This document shows positions 9,045-18,223 of a stretch of DNA of 64,000 nucleotides, in pieces. Position 1 is the stretch's first letter. The number at the start of each line of letters is the position of its first letter. The translations under genes were made by a program, and so were the position numbers. The stretch spans positions 1 to 64,000 of the forward strand of contig NZ_CAKMAA020000012.1 in assembly GCF_924101635.2 (NCBI RefSeq). The letters are read 5' to 3'. Under the pieces are notes generated by a model. The model saw only the letters and a list, made by a program, of their open reading frames with translations, searched no databases and was not told the DNA's origin. The DNA comes from Candidatus Nitrotoga sp. HW29 (GTDB taxonomy: Bacteria; Pseudomonadota; Gammaproteobacteria; Burkholderiales; Gallionellaceae).

Positions 9045-9173
9045 CATGGACAGCCGCGTTCGTCGGCCGCGCATCATGCCCAGTCCGTATGCAAAACCCA
9101 GAGAGTTCTGTCGGTTTTTGCATATGGGTAGGGCGTTACTGGTGGGGGGCAGCCCCTACCTAGGCTGTCCATG
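9045..9173. repeat. 129-base element with nested inverted repeats
   Basis: CATGGACAGCC at 9045-9055 is the exact reverse complement of GGCTGTCCATG at 9163-9173. Inside, TATGCAAAACC (9088-9098) pairs with GGTTTTTGCATA (9113-9124) with one bulged base, and a short GGGGCAGCCCC-like hairpin lies at about 9146-9156. The layout could be a structured RNA closed by an 11-bp stem or a small MITE. No flanking target duplication is seen and no reverse transcriptase gene is near, so a retron is not supported. Confidence 0.5.
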
Positions 9174-9302
9174 CGAGACGACATTCGCAAAGCCGAGGTC
9201 GCCAGCCAGCGCATCAGGATGGGTGGAAGCATAGTTTGCCTACTTAGTTAGCCATTGATCTGTTTTGTGCCTATTATTTTCATCAATTACTATTTTTGTA
9301 AC

Positions 9303-9338
9303 TTGCGGAAAAATCATAACTTGCCTATTATAATGGGC
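9303..9338 (+). promoter_or_regulatory. hipB promoter with palindromic operator
   Basis: TATAAT at 9329-9334 is a good -10 box. It is embedded in GCCTATTATAATGGGC (9323-9338), a near-perfect palindrome with seven of eight base pairs matching. A partial copy, TGCCTATTAT, is at 9268-9277 and TGCCTA again at 9237-9242. TTGCGG at 9303-9308 could be a -35 but is 20 bases away. A HipB dimer binding across the -10 would give autorepression; this is inference from position and symmetry. Confidence 0.55.
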
Positions 9339-9363
9339 GTTAAGTTTAGATAAGCCCAAAATC

Positions 9364-9696
9364 ATGAGCAACTTCGCCATTCCGCTACATGTCTCCGAGC
9401 GGGTCGTCCAGCTAGGTCAGCGCATCCGTGTCGCGCGGATTCGTCGCGGCTGGTCGGTGGTGGACCTCGCCAGCAAAGCAGGGGTCAACCGCAACACCCT
9501 AACGGCCCTGGAACTCGGCAAGCCCGGCACGGCCATTGGCGTGTACTTCACCGTGCTGTGGGCGCTCGGCCTGGAAAAATCTCTGGACGCGGTGGCCGAT
9601 CCGGACACCGATGTTCACGGCAAGGCGCTCGAAGCCTCGCGTCGCCCCACCCGCGCGGGCAAGCCACGCAAGGCCGGCAACGACTATGACTTCTGA
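9364..9696 (+). CDS. hipB: HipB-type XRE-family antitoxin/regulator
   Basis: A 110-residue protein with an XRE helix-turn-helix: LGQRIRVARIRRGW, VVDLASKAGVNRNTLTALE and a third helix TVLWALGLEKSLDAV. The C-terminus is a basic tail (RRPTRAGKPRKAGNDYDF). HipB binds operator DNA and holds the kinase HipA inactive. The gene overlaps hipA by 11 bases. Its promoter region carries a palindrome over the -10 box, fitting self-repression. It leads a five-gene run on the same strand. Confidence 0.88.
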   Translation: MSNFAIPLHVSERVVQLGQRIRVARIRRGWSVVDLASKAGVNRNTLTALELGKPGTAIGVYFTVLWALGLEKSLDAVADPDTDVHGKALEASRRPTRAGKPRKAGNDYDF

Positions 9697-10948
9697 ACGC
9701 GAAGCCTACGTCTACGTCCAGCTCCCCGGCACCCTGGACACGGTGCCGGCGGCGCTGCTGAAAGTGCAGACCTTGCCCGACGGCACGCAGATCGGCCGCT
9801 TTCGCTATGGCGACCGTTATCTCCAGCGTGCCGACGCAGTCGCGCTCGACCCGTATCGTCTGCCGCTGGACAAAATCGTCCACGAATTCACCCAGCTCAA
9901 GGGCATTCCGGGCGCCGTACGCGATGCAAGCCCGGACGCCTGGGGGCGGCGGGTCATCGAACACAAGCTCGAACGCGCTGCCGGCGATCTGCATGAAATC
10001 GACTACCTGCTGCATGGCCCGCAGGATGGCGCGGGCTACCTGAGCTTTGGCCTCAAGGTCGAACCGCCCGCACTCAAGCGCCAATACAACCGTACTCATC
10101 AACTCGCCGAACTGGTCGCCGCAGCACAGGCCATCGAAGCGGGCAGTCCGATGCCGATGCACCTGCTGGAACAACTCGATCCAGGCACCAGCATGGGGGG
10201 TGCCCGCCCCAAAGCCACCATCGAGGATGCGCAGTGTCTGTGGCTGGGCAAGTTTCCGTCCAGGAATGATCGCTGCAACCTGCAGCGTATCGAGTACGCC
10301 ACGCTCGACCTCGCGCGCCGCTGCGGTCTGAACGTGGCACAGGCACGCCTGCAAGCGGTCGGCGACGGCGACGTGCTGATGCTGCAGCGCTTTGATCGTG
10401 AACACACGGACAAGGGCTATCTGCGCTTCGGACTGGTCAGCGGGCTGACTGTGCTCGACTGCGATGACAGCCATCTGGACCGTGAACGCTGGTCCTATCC
10501 GCTGTTGGCCGACAACCTGCGTCGCTGGTCCGACAAGCCCGAGGCCGATTGCGCCGAGTTGTTCCGGCGCATGGTCTTCAACGCAGCAGTGACGAATAAC
10601 GACGATCACCCGCGCAACCACGCGTTGCTGCGCCGGCCAAAAGGATGGCGCCTATCACCCGCCTACGACCTGGTGCCCGCACCGGTGGTTAGCCTGGAGC
10701 GACGCGACCTGGCACTGACAGTGGGCAACTACGGTCGCACGGCAAGCCTCTACAACCTGTTGTCGCAGGCTGGCCGCTTCGGGCTGTCGGCCGAAGATGC
10801 CCGCAAGGAAATTGATCAGATCGTCGCGGTGGCGCGTCAGTGGCGCGAGAGCTTCTTCGCGTGCGGTGTGTCGGCCCAGGATATGGACTACATCGCTCCG
10901 GCCATCCTGCCCGAGTGTTTCTTCTTCGAAAGCCCTCCTGGTGAATGA
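9686..10948 (+). CDS. hipA: HipA-type serine/threonine kinase toxin
   Basis: A 420-residue HipA. Start ATG 9686 (MTSEREAYVYVQLPG) lies inside the hipB end; the frame's longer upstream extension is a shadow of hipB. The N-terminal HipA_N region has GTLDTVPAALLKV. The kinase core has the phosphate-loop segment GTSMGGARPK (167-176), the catalytic loop NNDDHPRN (304-311) and the metal-binding AYDLVP (D328). HipA phosphorylates glutamyl-tRNA synthetase in E. coli; the target here is unknown. All key residues are intact. The stop overlaps the GTG start of a STAND nuclease gene by eight bases, which is unusual for hipBA and implies coupled translation. Confidence 0.9.
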   Translation: MTSEREAYVYVQLPGTLDTVPAALLKVQTLPDGTQIGRFRYGDRYLQRADAVALDPYRLPLDKIVHEFTQLKGIPGAVRDASPDAWGRRVIEHKLERAAGDLHEIDYLLHGPQDGAGYLSFGLKVEPPALKRQYNRTHQLAELVAAAQAIEAGSPMPMHLLEQLDPGTSMGGARPKATIEDAQCLWLGKFPSRNDRCNLQRIEYATLDLARRCGLNVAQARLQAVGDGDVLMLQRFDREHTDKGYLRFGLVSGLTVLDCDDSHLDRERWSYPLLADNLRRWSDKPEADCAELFRRMVFNAAVTNNDDHPRNHALLRRPKGWRLSPAYDLVPAPVVSLERRDLALTVGNYGRTASLYNLLSQAGRFGLSAEDARKEIDQIVAVARQWRESFFACGVSAQDMDYIAPAILPECFFFESPPGE

Positions 10949-13730
10949 GTCGCCGTATCAGGTGTTCGACGCACGCCAGATCAAACGTATCGAAGCGGTT
11001 CACGGCGGCTTTCTCTATCAGCACCTGTATGCCGTAGGTTGCCTGTTTCTGGCGGCGAAGGCGGGCGCTTCAGCGGTCGTGGTTGAACGCGACGAAGACA
11101 TCGAGATCGAGACAGGCGCGCAGCGCGTATACGTGCAAGTCAAGACGCGCTCGGTGCCCATCATGCCAAGCGATATCGATGATGTACTGCGGCGTTTCTC
11201 CCAACTGCGAATGGAGCACGTAGAAGGTCGACGCGAAGGTGGTGCGCGCTTTGTCATCATCGTGAACAGCTCGCCAAGCCCGGCACTCGGCGCGCAAATT
11301 CAATCGAATGGCATCCCCGACGACGTAAGCATTCAATGGCCGGGGCACACGATAGCCAATGCGCCTGCGGTGCTTCCGCCTGCATGGAGCGGGGTTCCGG
11401 AGGCTGTGCAGTGGTGTATTGCCGCAGCGGAAACCCTGCCTTTTGCGTTGCTGACGCCCGAGTCCCTCGTCTGGAAGCTGGCGGGCCGTGTGCTGCTCGC
11501 TGCCAGCGGTGGGGGGCCAAACGCCGATCACGCGTTTCGTGTGGAAAGTCTTCCAGAGCTGTTTGAGCAACTGTTGATCCAACTGCAGGACTTTCCTTCG
11601 CCACCTGTCCACTATCGCCCACAGACCGACGAGCCGAGTCTCGATGCCGATCAGCGCATGCGGATCATCTACGGTTTTTCAGGCGCGGGCAAAACGTCGT
11701 GGGCATCTCAGGCAGCGTTGCATACCAGCGAGAAGTGCGCATACTTCGACGTGGGTGACATGCCGGGACCGGCAATTGCCACCTCGCTGGTCAGAGAGCT
11801 GGCGGCGAGACTGGTTGAACAAGCACCTGGCAAGCTTCAACGGATTCTATTGCCCGGTGCTACGGGTGGCGAGTCGCTGCGTGCACTGGATACTTTCGTC
11901 GGGCAGCAAGGGCTTCGTCCCCTGATCGTTCTCGACAATGCGCATCGAGTTCCCGCTGATAGCTTGCGCGGCCTTGCAGACATCACGACGCACCTGCGCT
12001 TCGTGCTGCTTTGTCAGCCATCGCCGGCCGTGCAGGAATTGGAGGCCAGGCTGGGTATCGCACGCGAGTCCTTGCTGGGTTGGGATATCGATGCCGTTGC
12101 GGCTGAAGTCGACGGGGCCGGTGGTCGAGGCAGTGCGGGCACCTACGAGCGCCTGCGTATGTTGACGGCTGGACTTCCGCTGTACGTGCAGAGTGCAGCG
12201 AAGATCGCGACAAGCGAGTACGGCGGTGATGTCGCGCAGTTGTGCATCGAACTGGACGCACAGACCAACACGGTCGAGACCGCCCAGGAAATCATCCTTG
12301 CGCGCGTGTTTGATGCATTGCCGGTAACCATGCGAGACGTAGTGGCGGTCTTGAGCTTGTCGGATATTGCCCTCGAAAACCTCGAGCTGAAGGCGCTACT
12401 GAGTAATGCATTGGGGCTTCAGGAGGTGGCCATCACATCTGCGATACGCACCCTGCGGCCCTCCGGGGTGGTGCAGGTCTTCGGCAATCAGCACCTGAAA
12501 ATCCATGACGCCGTTCGTGTCCTCGGTCGGCGCCATTTCGCGACGCTTAATCCAACTGTCGTGAGGCTGGCGCAGGAGGCACTGAAGAACGTCCTGGTCG
12601 AGTCACTGTACGAGCGGCGCGATACATCGCGGTTCTCGCTCTACATCAGGATGTTGGTGACGCTCGGTGACATCAAGACGCTGGTCGCCTTGGCCGGCGA
12701 AGAGCTGTTTCACGAAATGGGCATCGGCGGCGAGATCTGGGCGAGCCTCGAAGTCGCCGCGGCATCGACTGACCTGGACCCGGAGCAACGATTCTGGGCG
12801 CTCGATGGCTTGGTATTTGCCGAGCTGAAGTCAGGTAAAGCGGACAAACTGCCACAGCGTTTCGCAGCCATGGAGCAGTTGCTGACGGCTTACCCATTGG
12901 GCGATGACGAAAAGCTCGCCTACATGATGAAGCGGATGCTGTATCAGTCAAACCTGGGGCAGGCAGACGAGGTGATGGCGAGCATTGCGGCAATGGCTGA
13001 AGCAATTCCGGACAAGCCTGGCCACCAGCGGATTTTTCGCTACAACGCTGGCTGTGCCCTTTGGCGCCTGGAGCGCTATGCCGAAGCAGAAGAGATCGCG
13101 CGCGAGGTGATCGCAGGCTATTTCGAAGTTCTTGGCATCAGCCCAGCCCAAGTCATTGGCAAAAATCCGCCCGCACTTTGGCCGCTCCTGGCGAAAACAC
13201 CGACGGTTCATGAAGACGTGAAGCACTTGGCGGATGCGCTGGAACTGTGCGCGATGACAGTCAACAAACAGGGGAGAGATTCGGGCCTGCTTCGCATCCA
13301 TGCAATGAAGTTTTACGACATGGCAGGCGCGATCGATTCGCTGGTTCGGGTGGGCCAGGACCTGGCCGATGAATTTGTCGGCCGAGGCGACTTCGAAGGT
13401 GCGCGGGAGGCCATCGAGAAGAACGTTCTTCCTTACGTGATCGCGCACAACATGATTGACCGCATCGTTGCAGTGCGGAGTCAGTACGCGGTCCTCCTAG
13501 CGTACTGTGGCGAGCATGACGCCGCCGATGCGGAAATGGCGTGTCTTGCACCGTATGCCAGCGGCTTTACTCAGCAACAGCGACGCGAGATTGAAGATCA
13601 GCGTGTTCTTGTCGCTCAACTTCGTCGTCGACTTGAGATGGCGCCTAGACCTGTAGGGCAGCGCAAGATTGGTCGCAACGACCACTGTCCTTGCGGCTCC
13701 GGTCTGAAGTACAAGAAGTGCCATGGGTAA
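10941..13730 (+). CDS. Cap4-like nuclease / STAND ATPase with C-terminal SEC-C motif
   Basis: A 929-residue protein with GTG start 10941 overlapping hipA. Residues 6-75 look like a Cap4/DUF4297-type PD-(D/E)xK nuclease: GGFLYQ (22-27), E49, D53 and QVK (66-68). Then a STAND NTPase: Walker [10 protein letters not shown] (245-253), Walker [10 protein letters not shown] (328-336), a GLPLY segment and an LxIHD-type winged-helix end. Residues about 520-900 are helical, TPR-like repeats, a probable sensor. The extreme C-terminus is a SEC-C zinc motif, C916-x-C918-x8-C927-H928. Nuclease-STAND-repeat architecture matches Avs-type antiviral proteins, where binding a phage protein triggers tetramerisation and DNA cleavage. 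SEC-C is not usual in named Avs groups. Domain calls are by eye. Confidence 0.75.
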   Translation: MNESPYQVFDARQIKRIEAVHGGFLYQHLYAVGCLFLAAKAGASAVVVERDEDIEIETGAQRVYVQVKTRSVPIMPSDIDDVLRRFSQLRMEHVEGRREGGARFVIIVNSSPSPALGAQIQSNGIPDDVSIQWPGHTIANAPAVLPPAWSGVPEAVQWCIAAAETLPFALLTPESLVWKLAGRVLLAASGGGPNADHAFRVESLPELFEQLLIQLQDFPSPPVHYRPQTDEPSLDADQRMRIIYGFSGAGKTSWASQAALHTSEKCAYFDVGDMPGPAIATSLVRELAARLVEQAPGKLQRILLPGATGGESLRALDTFVGQQGLRPLIVLDNAHRVPADSLRGLADITTHLRFVLLCQPSPAVQELEARLGIARESLLGWDIDAVAAEVDGAGGRGSAGTYERLRMLTAGLPLYVQSAAKIATSEYGGDVAQLCIELDAQTNTVETAQEIILARVFDALPVTMRDVVAVLSLSDIALENLELKALLSNALGLQEVAITSAIRTLRPSGVVQVFGNQHLKIHDAVRVLGRRHFATLNPTVVRLAQEALKNVLVESLYERRDTSRFSLYIRMLVTLGDIKTLVALAGEELFHEMGIGGEIWASLEVAAASTDLDPEQRFWALDGLVFAELKSGKADKLPQRFAAMEQLLTAYPLGDDEKLAYMMKRMLYQSNLGQADEVMASIAAMAEAIPDKPGHQRIFRYNAGCALWRLERYAEAEEIAREVIAGYFEVLGISPAQVIGKNPPALWPLLAKTPTVHEDVKHLADALELCAMTVNKQGRDSGLLRIHAMKFYDMAGAIDSLVRVGQDLADEFVGRGDFEGAREAIEKNVLPYVIAHNMIDRIVAVRSQYAVLLAYCGEHDAADAEMACLAPYASGFTQQQRREIEDQRVLVAQLRRRLEMAPRPVGQRKIGRNDHCPCGSGLKYKKCHG

Positions 13731-13771
13731 TGCGGTGAGTTTCTTGCCCTTCAACCAAGGGCGTGCGTCCA

Positions 13772-14548
13772 ATGTCCATTGAACAGTACCGACGTTACAG
13801 GCGTGCCTTGAAAAGGACACCTTTCAGTGGCCGCCACATGGAGTACGCATGGGGTGGATTGCCGACAAAGCTGAACATCGGTTGGATGCCCTACAGCGAG
13901 ATGTTCGACGAATTATCAGGTGAGATTGCTAATGCGATCAACCAGTTGACGGATTATGCGCACCGCCTCAAGGCTTGGTACGGGCTCGTCGTGCATATGG
14001 ACGACAAACAGAAGATGGATATCGCCCACGAGTTTGTCGATTCGATCGCTACCGTCGCCTTGAATCTGCCGTATGTCATTCGGTCGAGATTCATATTCGC
14101 GTCGGCACATCTGTGCCATCAGGCAAACCACGCGCGGGAAAGGGCGTCGTGGAAGGATGACCTGCCGTTAGACAGCGAGATCTATTTCGACACGGCGGAC
14201 AAGTACGGGGCCAGTTGGCGTCGTTACAAGAGATTTAAACTGAGCGTCGAGAAGATCGGTGCGAAACACTATCAAACCGACACCGGAGACTTTCGGCATG
14301 CCTACAACCACCGTTTCTCGCGTCGTATCGTGATTGGCCAGACTCAGATCGTCACCCGCCAGGTCGACAAGCAGACCGGACTTGTGCGGTATGGGTTTGG
14401 TGGTGCACCGGCATTGACTGTGGAAGTGATTGCCCGGCTGCTGGCTGAGCAGTGCCAACACTGCTATCGGGCATTCGAGGCCTTCCAGCAGCTGATCAGA
14501 GAGCACGAGGGCTGTATTGCTTTGAATCAGAGCGAGCACGTCCTATAA
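13772..14548 (+). CDS. Unknown protein with HEPN-like motif
   Basis: A 258-residue protein starting at ATG 13772 (MSIEQYRRYRRALKRTPF). I do not recognise a named family with certainty. It is largely helical, and residues 175-181 read RHAYNHR within DTGDFRHAYNHRFS; R-x4-H in such a helix is the HEPN ribonuclease signature, and the context resembles Cthe_2314-type HEPN proteins. It sits 41 bases after the Cap4-STAND gene and 21 bases before the Mrr-STAND gene, on the same strand, so it probably belongs to the operon. It could be an RNase effector, or a HEPN-derived regulator. Function is inferred. Confidence 0.55.
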   Translation: MSIEQYRRYRRALKRTPFSGRHMEYAWGGLPTKLNIGWMPYSEMFDELSGEIANAINQLTDYAHRLKAWYGLVVHMDDKQKMDIAHEFVDSIATVALNLPYVIRSRFIFASAHLCHQANHARERASWKDDLPLDSEIYFDTADKYGASWRRYKRFKLSVEKIGAKHYQTDTGDFRHAYNHRFSRRIVIGQTQIVTRQVDKQTGLVRYGFGGAPALTVEVIARLLAEQCQHCYRAFEAFQQLIREHEGCIALNQSEHVL

Positions 14549-14569
14549 CAATGTTCGAGGCGCTTTGAA

Positions 14570-17500
14570 ATGGATATAGAAAAAAAGCAGATTGCCCCAC
14601 CGAACTCTTGGGACGATTTCGAGAGTCTGTGCTTGGCGCTTTTCCGGGAGATATGGTCCGACTCGAATGCTCAGAAAAACGGTAGGCGTGGACAAGTGCA
14701 ATGCGGCGTTGACGTGTTTGGTTCGCCGCTTGCGGATAGGTGCGCAGTCCATGGAGTGCAGTGCAAGGGGAAGGACCAAGGCTATGGGTCGGTACTCGAG
14801 TACCAAGAGGTACTGGCTGAGGCTCGTAAGGCTGAACGTTTCAAGCCAACTCTGAAGCACTTCATCATTGCCACTACGGCGCGGCGAGATGCGCGATTGC
14901 AGGAATGCACGCGAGAGTTATCAGCCGAGCGTGAGGCTAGCGGCCAATTCGGAGTCACAGTGCTGGCGTGGGAGGACTTGTTAAGCCTCATTGCTCGCCA
15001 CCGCCCAGTGTTGGAGCAGTTTTATCCAGAGCATTGTGCAGATGCTCAAGGGTTGATAAAACGATTGCTCACCATGCCCAGCGGAGACGAGGTGTCGCAA
15101 CTTCTCGCCTTGGCGCAGCGTTCGGTTGGCATCGGGGAATTGGATGCTTCGACCCCTTGGTTACCACTTCAGTTCGGGGAGGCGAGGGACCTCGGTCCGG
15201 CCTTGCTCGGACGGGACCTTGGCCCGGTGGATGCACTCGCGTGTCCTCGTCTGGTTGAAGCAAATGCTTTGCTGGAAGAACTGCATAGAGGATTCAGTGT
15301 CCGTTTGATTGGTGTGCCAGGTGCAGGGAAGTCTGTGTGTGCATACCAAGCCGCGAATACTTTGAGCGAAGCGGGATGGGCAGTCGTCCAGTTGCGCGAT
15401 GCAGGACTGCTCAACGTTCAGCTGCTCCGAGAATCGGGCGGTTCAACGTTGTTCATCATTGACAATGCCCACCGGATGTCAATGTCATTGCTGCAATCGC
15501 TTGAGCAGCAAGCAAGCCCCTCCAAATACCTCATTTCAACCCACAACGCGGGCAAGAATGAGACGAGCTACCGAGGCGCCGTGACGCTTGATGCTGGACG
15601 CGCCGTGCGGACGATCGCGAGTTCGCTGAGAGCCAATCTTGCCGCGACCCTAGCAGCGGTTAGACGGGTCGATGACCATGTGGGGGAAAGCCTGTTTGAC
15701 GAGGAGCTGGGTCGGCGAATCGATGCGGCCGAGGAAACGGCGCAATACCCGTGGCAATTCTGCTTTGTTCTTGGCGGCGGCTGGCGGCGTACGGCGAGAG
15801 TGGCGGATGCTTGCCGGGCAAACAATGCAGAGCTGGTCTTGGCAGCAGTGGCCGCGCTGCAGCTGGTATCTCGCGACGCGCCGACGACCGTTTCAGAACT
15901 CATGGAAGTTCTTGCCCCTGCCGGTTTGTCGCAGGTGCAGATTGAGGCCGCAATTCGCTGGCTGATTTCACAGAGGACACTGATCTCCCAAGAGGACTTG
16001 CGATGTCCACATCAGCGGTTTTCAGCCGCTGTTCTAGGCAAGATATTCGCGGGGCTCGACAAAAGCGGACGCGAGCACATGCAGCAACTTTGCCGTGATG
16101 CGTTAGCGAACCCGCGTTCTACCCTCGCAGGCTGTCGCATCTTGATTCACGAGCTGAACTACTCCGGACAGCCGGGGTTGGAGTCACAGCGCTGGGTCGA
16201 TTCGCCAACACTGAACTCGCTCTTGCAGCGCTGCTCCAACGCCTTCAGCGCAGAGGAGCGGATGCACGCGTGCTTGTTGCTCGCTGAGTTAGGTGGGGGT
16301 GGGGTTCGAGGAACCCCATGGAGGACACTCATCGGCAAGCTCGATGTCGAGCGGCTTGGGATCTGGATTTCGGCTGCAGAACATCCGCTGGGCTACGGAA
16401 TGCACAGACTCCTGAACGACATCTGGAATAACGATAAGGATCTAGCGCGAGAAATCGTCGAGTCTTCAGATGCTCGGTCCGTCGCACGAATTGCGTCGTC
16501 CGTGAATGCCGATACGGCCTATTCAGTTGGAGAAATGATCGATCGCATCGCCCTGACACGCAAGGAGGGTGATTGGCATCGGACTTTTCGGGAGTCACTC
16601 GATCGCGATCTGATTCTTGAGACCGTCGCGGAGTGGCCAGAAGATGCCTACTACCTCTCGACGTTGAGCAACTACTGCTGGGCTTTAGCGATGCACGATA
16701 GAGATCTCGCGTTCTCCATACTGGAGAAGACGACTCCACTGATTCAACGAGCGCTCGCCAAAGATCCAATCGAGGCCTTTCGATCGATTGATGACATTGT
16801 GGGTGCCTTCCTCGGTACGTGGGATATCTTGAGATTCCGTGGTACCCCCGGCCCGCGAGAGCGAGCAGCGACACAAAAATTGCTTCAACTGGTGAAGCCA
16901 GAGCGAGTTGCAGAGCAGCTGTCTGCTTCGACACTTCGAGAGCTGCAAGATGTGGCGCATTTCCTTGGTTTTCTCCACAGCATCGCCCCAGCGAAGGCAA
17001 AGAAAGTGCGGGCCGCACTCGATCTGTCCCGTGTTGGCGCCACTATTGGCGATCATTGGTCGAGACTCCCGCATGAAGCCGTGGTATTTCTATGCCAGGC
17101 GTCGCTGGACAAGTATGCGAAGGCGCGAGTGACTGCCCTTGTCAATGCGCAAGCGGTGTCCATCAAGTATTTACCTGCAAGGCTCGCGTTTGTTGCGCCA
17201 AGCGCGGCAATTACCGTGGTTGAGTCTGGCAACAATGTCGGTTTGGGCGAGTGCATGGCGTTGGAGTGGCCCCTTGTGGCATGCATCGTTCATCAAATGC
17301 ATCTGCGGCGCCCTGACCTCCTGGCGGAATTGCTTAGGCCTCATGTGCCTAAGGCTGTTGAAGCCATGCAAGGCCATCAGATGAACACTTATGAGGGGGT
17401 CGGTGACTTTGTATGTGTGATGACCGAGGCTGACCCAGTATTGCTCCGAGAAATCCTCGCGCAGTTAGATCCCGACAAGGCTGAGAAGCATTGGGCTGAG

Positions 17501-17674
17501 TGTCTCAAGAAGGGTGGTAAGCCAAGCCAGTCTGTCGCGCATCTGGTCGAGGCAAGCCTGCCGATTTCCGCTGGAATCGCGCAAGCCGCTGCGCGACTGA
17601 GAAAGCGATTCCCTCGCGCGTCGTCGCCCAAGGTCGTGAGTCCGGGACTACCGTTGCCCGTTGAGGTAGAGTAA
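14570..17674 (+). CDS. Mrr-like nuclease / STAND ATPase
   Basis: A 1034-residue protein, ATG 14570 with GAGG upstream. The N-terminal 110 residues form an Mrr-type restriction nuclease: WDDFESLCLALF, G46-V-D48 and VQCK (63-66), that is D...QxK. A STAND NTPase follows: Walker A GVPGAGKS (248-255) and Walker B LFIIDNAHR (294-302), then winged-helix-like sequence LSQVQIEAAIRWL and a long helical C-terminal array (about 490-1000), the likely sensor. This is the layout of Avs-type antiviral STAND nucleases with Mrr effectors. The Walker B DNAHR matches that of the upstream Cap4-STAND protein, suggesting related NTPase cores with swapped nuclease heads. Confidence 0.75.
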   Translation: MDIEKKQIAPPNSWDDFESLCLALFREIWSDSNAQKNGRRGQVQCGVDVFGSPLADRCAVHGVQCKGKDQGYGSVLEYQEVLAEARKAERFKPTLKHFIIATTARRDARLQECTRELSAEREASGQFGVTVLAWEDLLSLIARHRPVLEQFYPEHCADAQGLIKRLLTMPSGDEVSQLLALAQRSVGIGELDASTPWLPLQFGEARDLGPALLGRDLGPVDALACPRLVEANALLEELHRGFSVRLIGVPGAGKSVCAYQAANTLSEAGWAVVQLRDAGLLNVQLLRESGGSTLFIIDNAHRMSMSLLQSLEQQASPSKYLISTHNAGKNETSYRGAVTLDAGRAVRTIASSLRANLAATLAAVRRVDDHVGESLFDEELGRRIDAAEETAQYPWQFCFVLGGGWRRTARVADACRANNAELVLAAVAALQLVSRDAPTTVSELMEVLAPAGLSQVQIEAAIRWLISQRTLISQEDLRCPHQRFSAAVLGKIFAGLDKSGREHMQQLCRDALANPRSTLAGCRILIHELNYSGQPGLESQRWVDSPTLNSLLQRCSNAFSAEERMHACLLLAELGGGGVRGTPWRTLIGKLDVERLGIWISAAEHPLGYGMHRLLNDIWNNDKDLAREIVESSDARSVARIASSVNADTAYSVGEMIDRIALTRKEGDWHRTFRESLDRDLILETVAEWPEDAYYLSTLSNYCWALAMHDRDLAFSILEKTTPLIQRALAKDPIEAFRSIDDIVGAFLGTWDILRFRGTPGPRERAATQKLLQLVKPERVAEQLSASTLRELQDVAHFLGFLHSIAPAKAKKVRAALDLSRVGATIGDHWSRLPHEAVVFLCQASLDKYAKARVTALVNAQAVSIKYLPARLAFVAPSAAITVVESGNNVGLGECMALEWPLVACIVHQMHLRRPDLLAELLRPHVPKAVEAMQGHQMNTYEGVGDFVCVMTEADPVLLREILAQLDPDKAEKHWAECLKKGGKPSQSVAHLVEASLPISAGIAQAAARLRKRFPRASSPKVVSPGLPLPVEVE

Positions 17675-18129
17675 TTGCTGGAGACCACGTGCTTGGTGTA
17701 CTCGCTCGGCTTGCTGGGGCTGAGCAGGGTGGTTCGCTGCTAGGCTTGAAGCACTGGCGGGCGCCGGGACAGGATGAAGCAGAACGCTCAAAGCGTGTTT
17801 ACAAAGCCCGACGATAGTTGACGATTGATGCGCTGGAGTACCCGCCGCGCAAACCGAGTGCATCTCCCGCGCCAGCAAAAGCTGTCGTTTTTTGACGGTA
17901 TAAACGACGGTAAAACTGAATTATAACTACCAAGAAAGATAGCATTCATGCGGGTTTTAGAGCCTAGGAAACAATTGAGTGGGAGTAGATTGTCGTAATT
18001 ACTTGTTATTAAACAATAATTTTCATCTCATTGATATTGCATTCCAAATTATCAATGAGCTGAAAATACGCTGTAGCTCCAGTAAATACGTTGTTCGTGG
18101 GGTAGCATACCTATGGTAATGGTTGGCGG
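17675..18129. other. Gap with composition shift after the STAND operon
   Basis: No gene is supported. Composition changes abruptly near 17885 from GC-rich to AT-rich, suggesting a junction between modules of different origin. Near the change there is a repeated GACGGTA (17896-17902 and again around 17909) in a sequence with TATAAAC. No terminator of standard form was recognised after the STAND gene. Confidence 0.35.
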
Positions 18130-18149
18130 ATTCAACTCTGAAGTGCAAC
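18130..18149 (+). repeat. IS30-type left terminal inverted repeat (candidate)
   Basis: ATTCAACTCTGAAGTGCAAC lies 74 bases upstream of an IS30-family transposase start, the position expected for the left end of such an insertion sequence. A 17-of-20 match is found at 29279-29298 without a transposase. No right-hand copy was found near 18500. Confidence 0.45.
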
Positions 18150-18223
18150 TTTTGTAAGTGAATTTAGGTGGCGAGCTGCGTTAATATCGGAGCCACTTAA
18201 ACGACCAAGTAAAAGAAGCACAG

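Larger units (their letters stand above)
8954..9363. other. Intergenic region between Gabija-like pair and hipB
   Basis: No gene is supported here. It holds a 129-base segment bounded by perfect inverted repeats (9045-9173) and, nearer hipB, an AT-rich promoter/operator region (9237-9363), both listed separately. The sharp drop in GC just before hipB is typical of an autoregulated toxin-antitoxin promoter. Confidence 0.6.

Noticed and set aside
9045-9173. Retron msr-msd
   Set aside because: The closing repeat and inner hairpin are retron-like, but there is no reverse transcriptase gene in the window.
9548-10621. 357-codon minus-strand frame
   Set aside because: Antisense shadow of hipA in GC-rich sequence; no ribosome site or family match.
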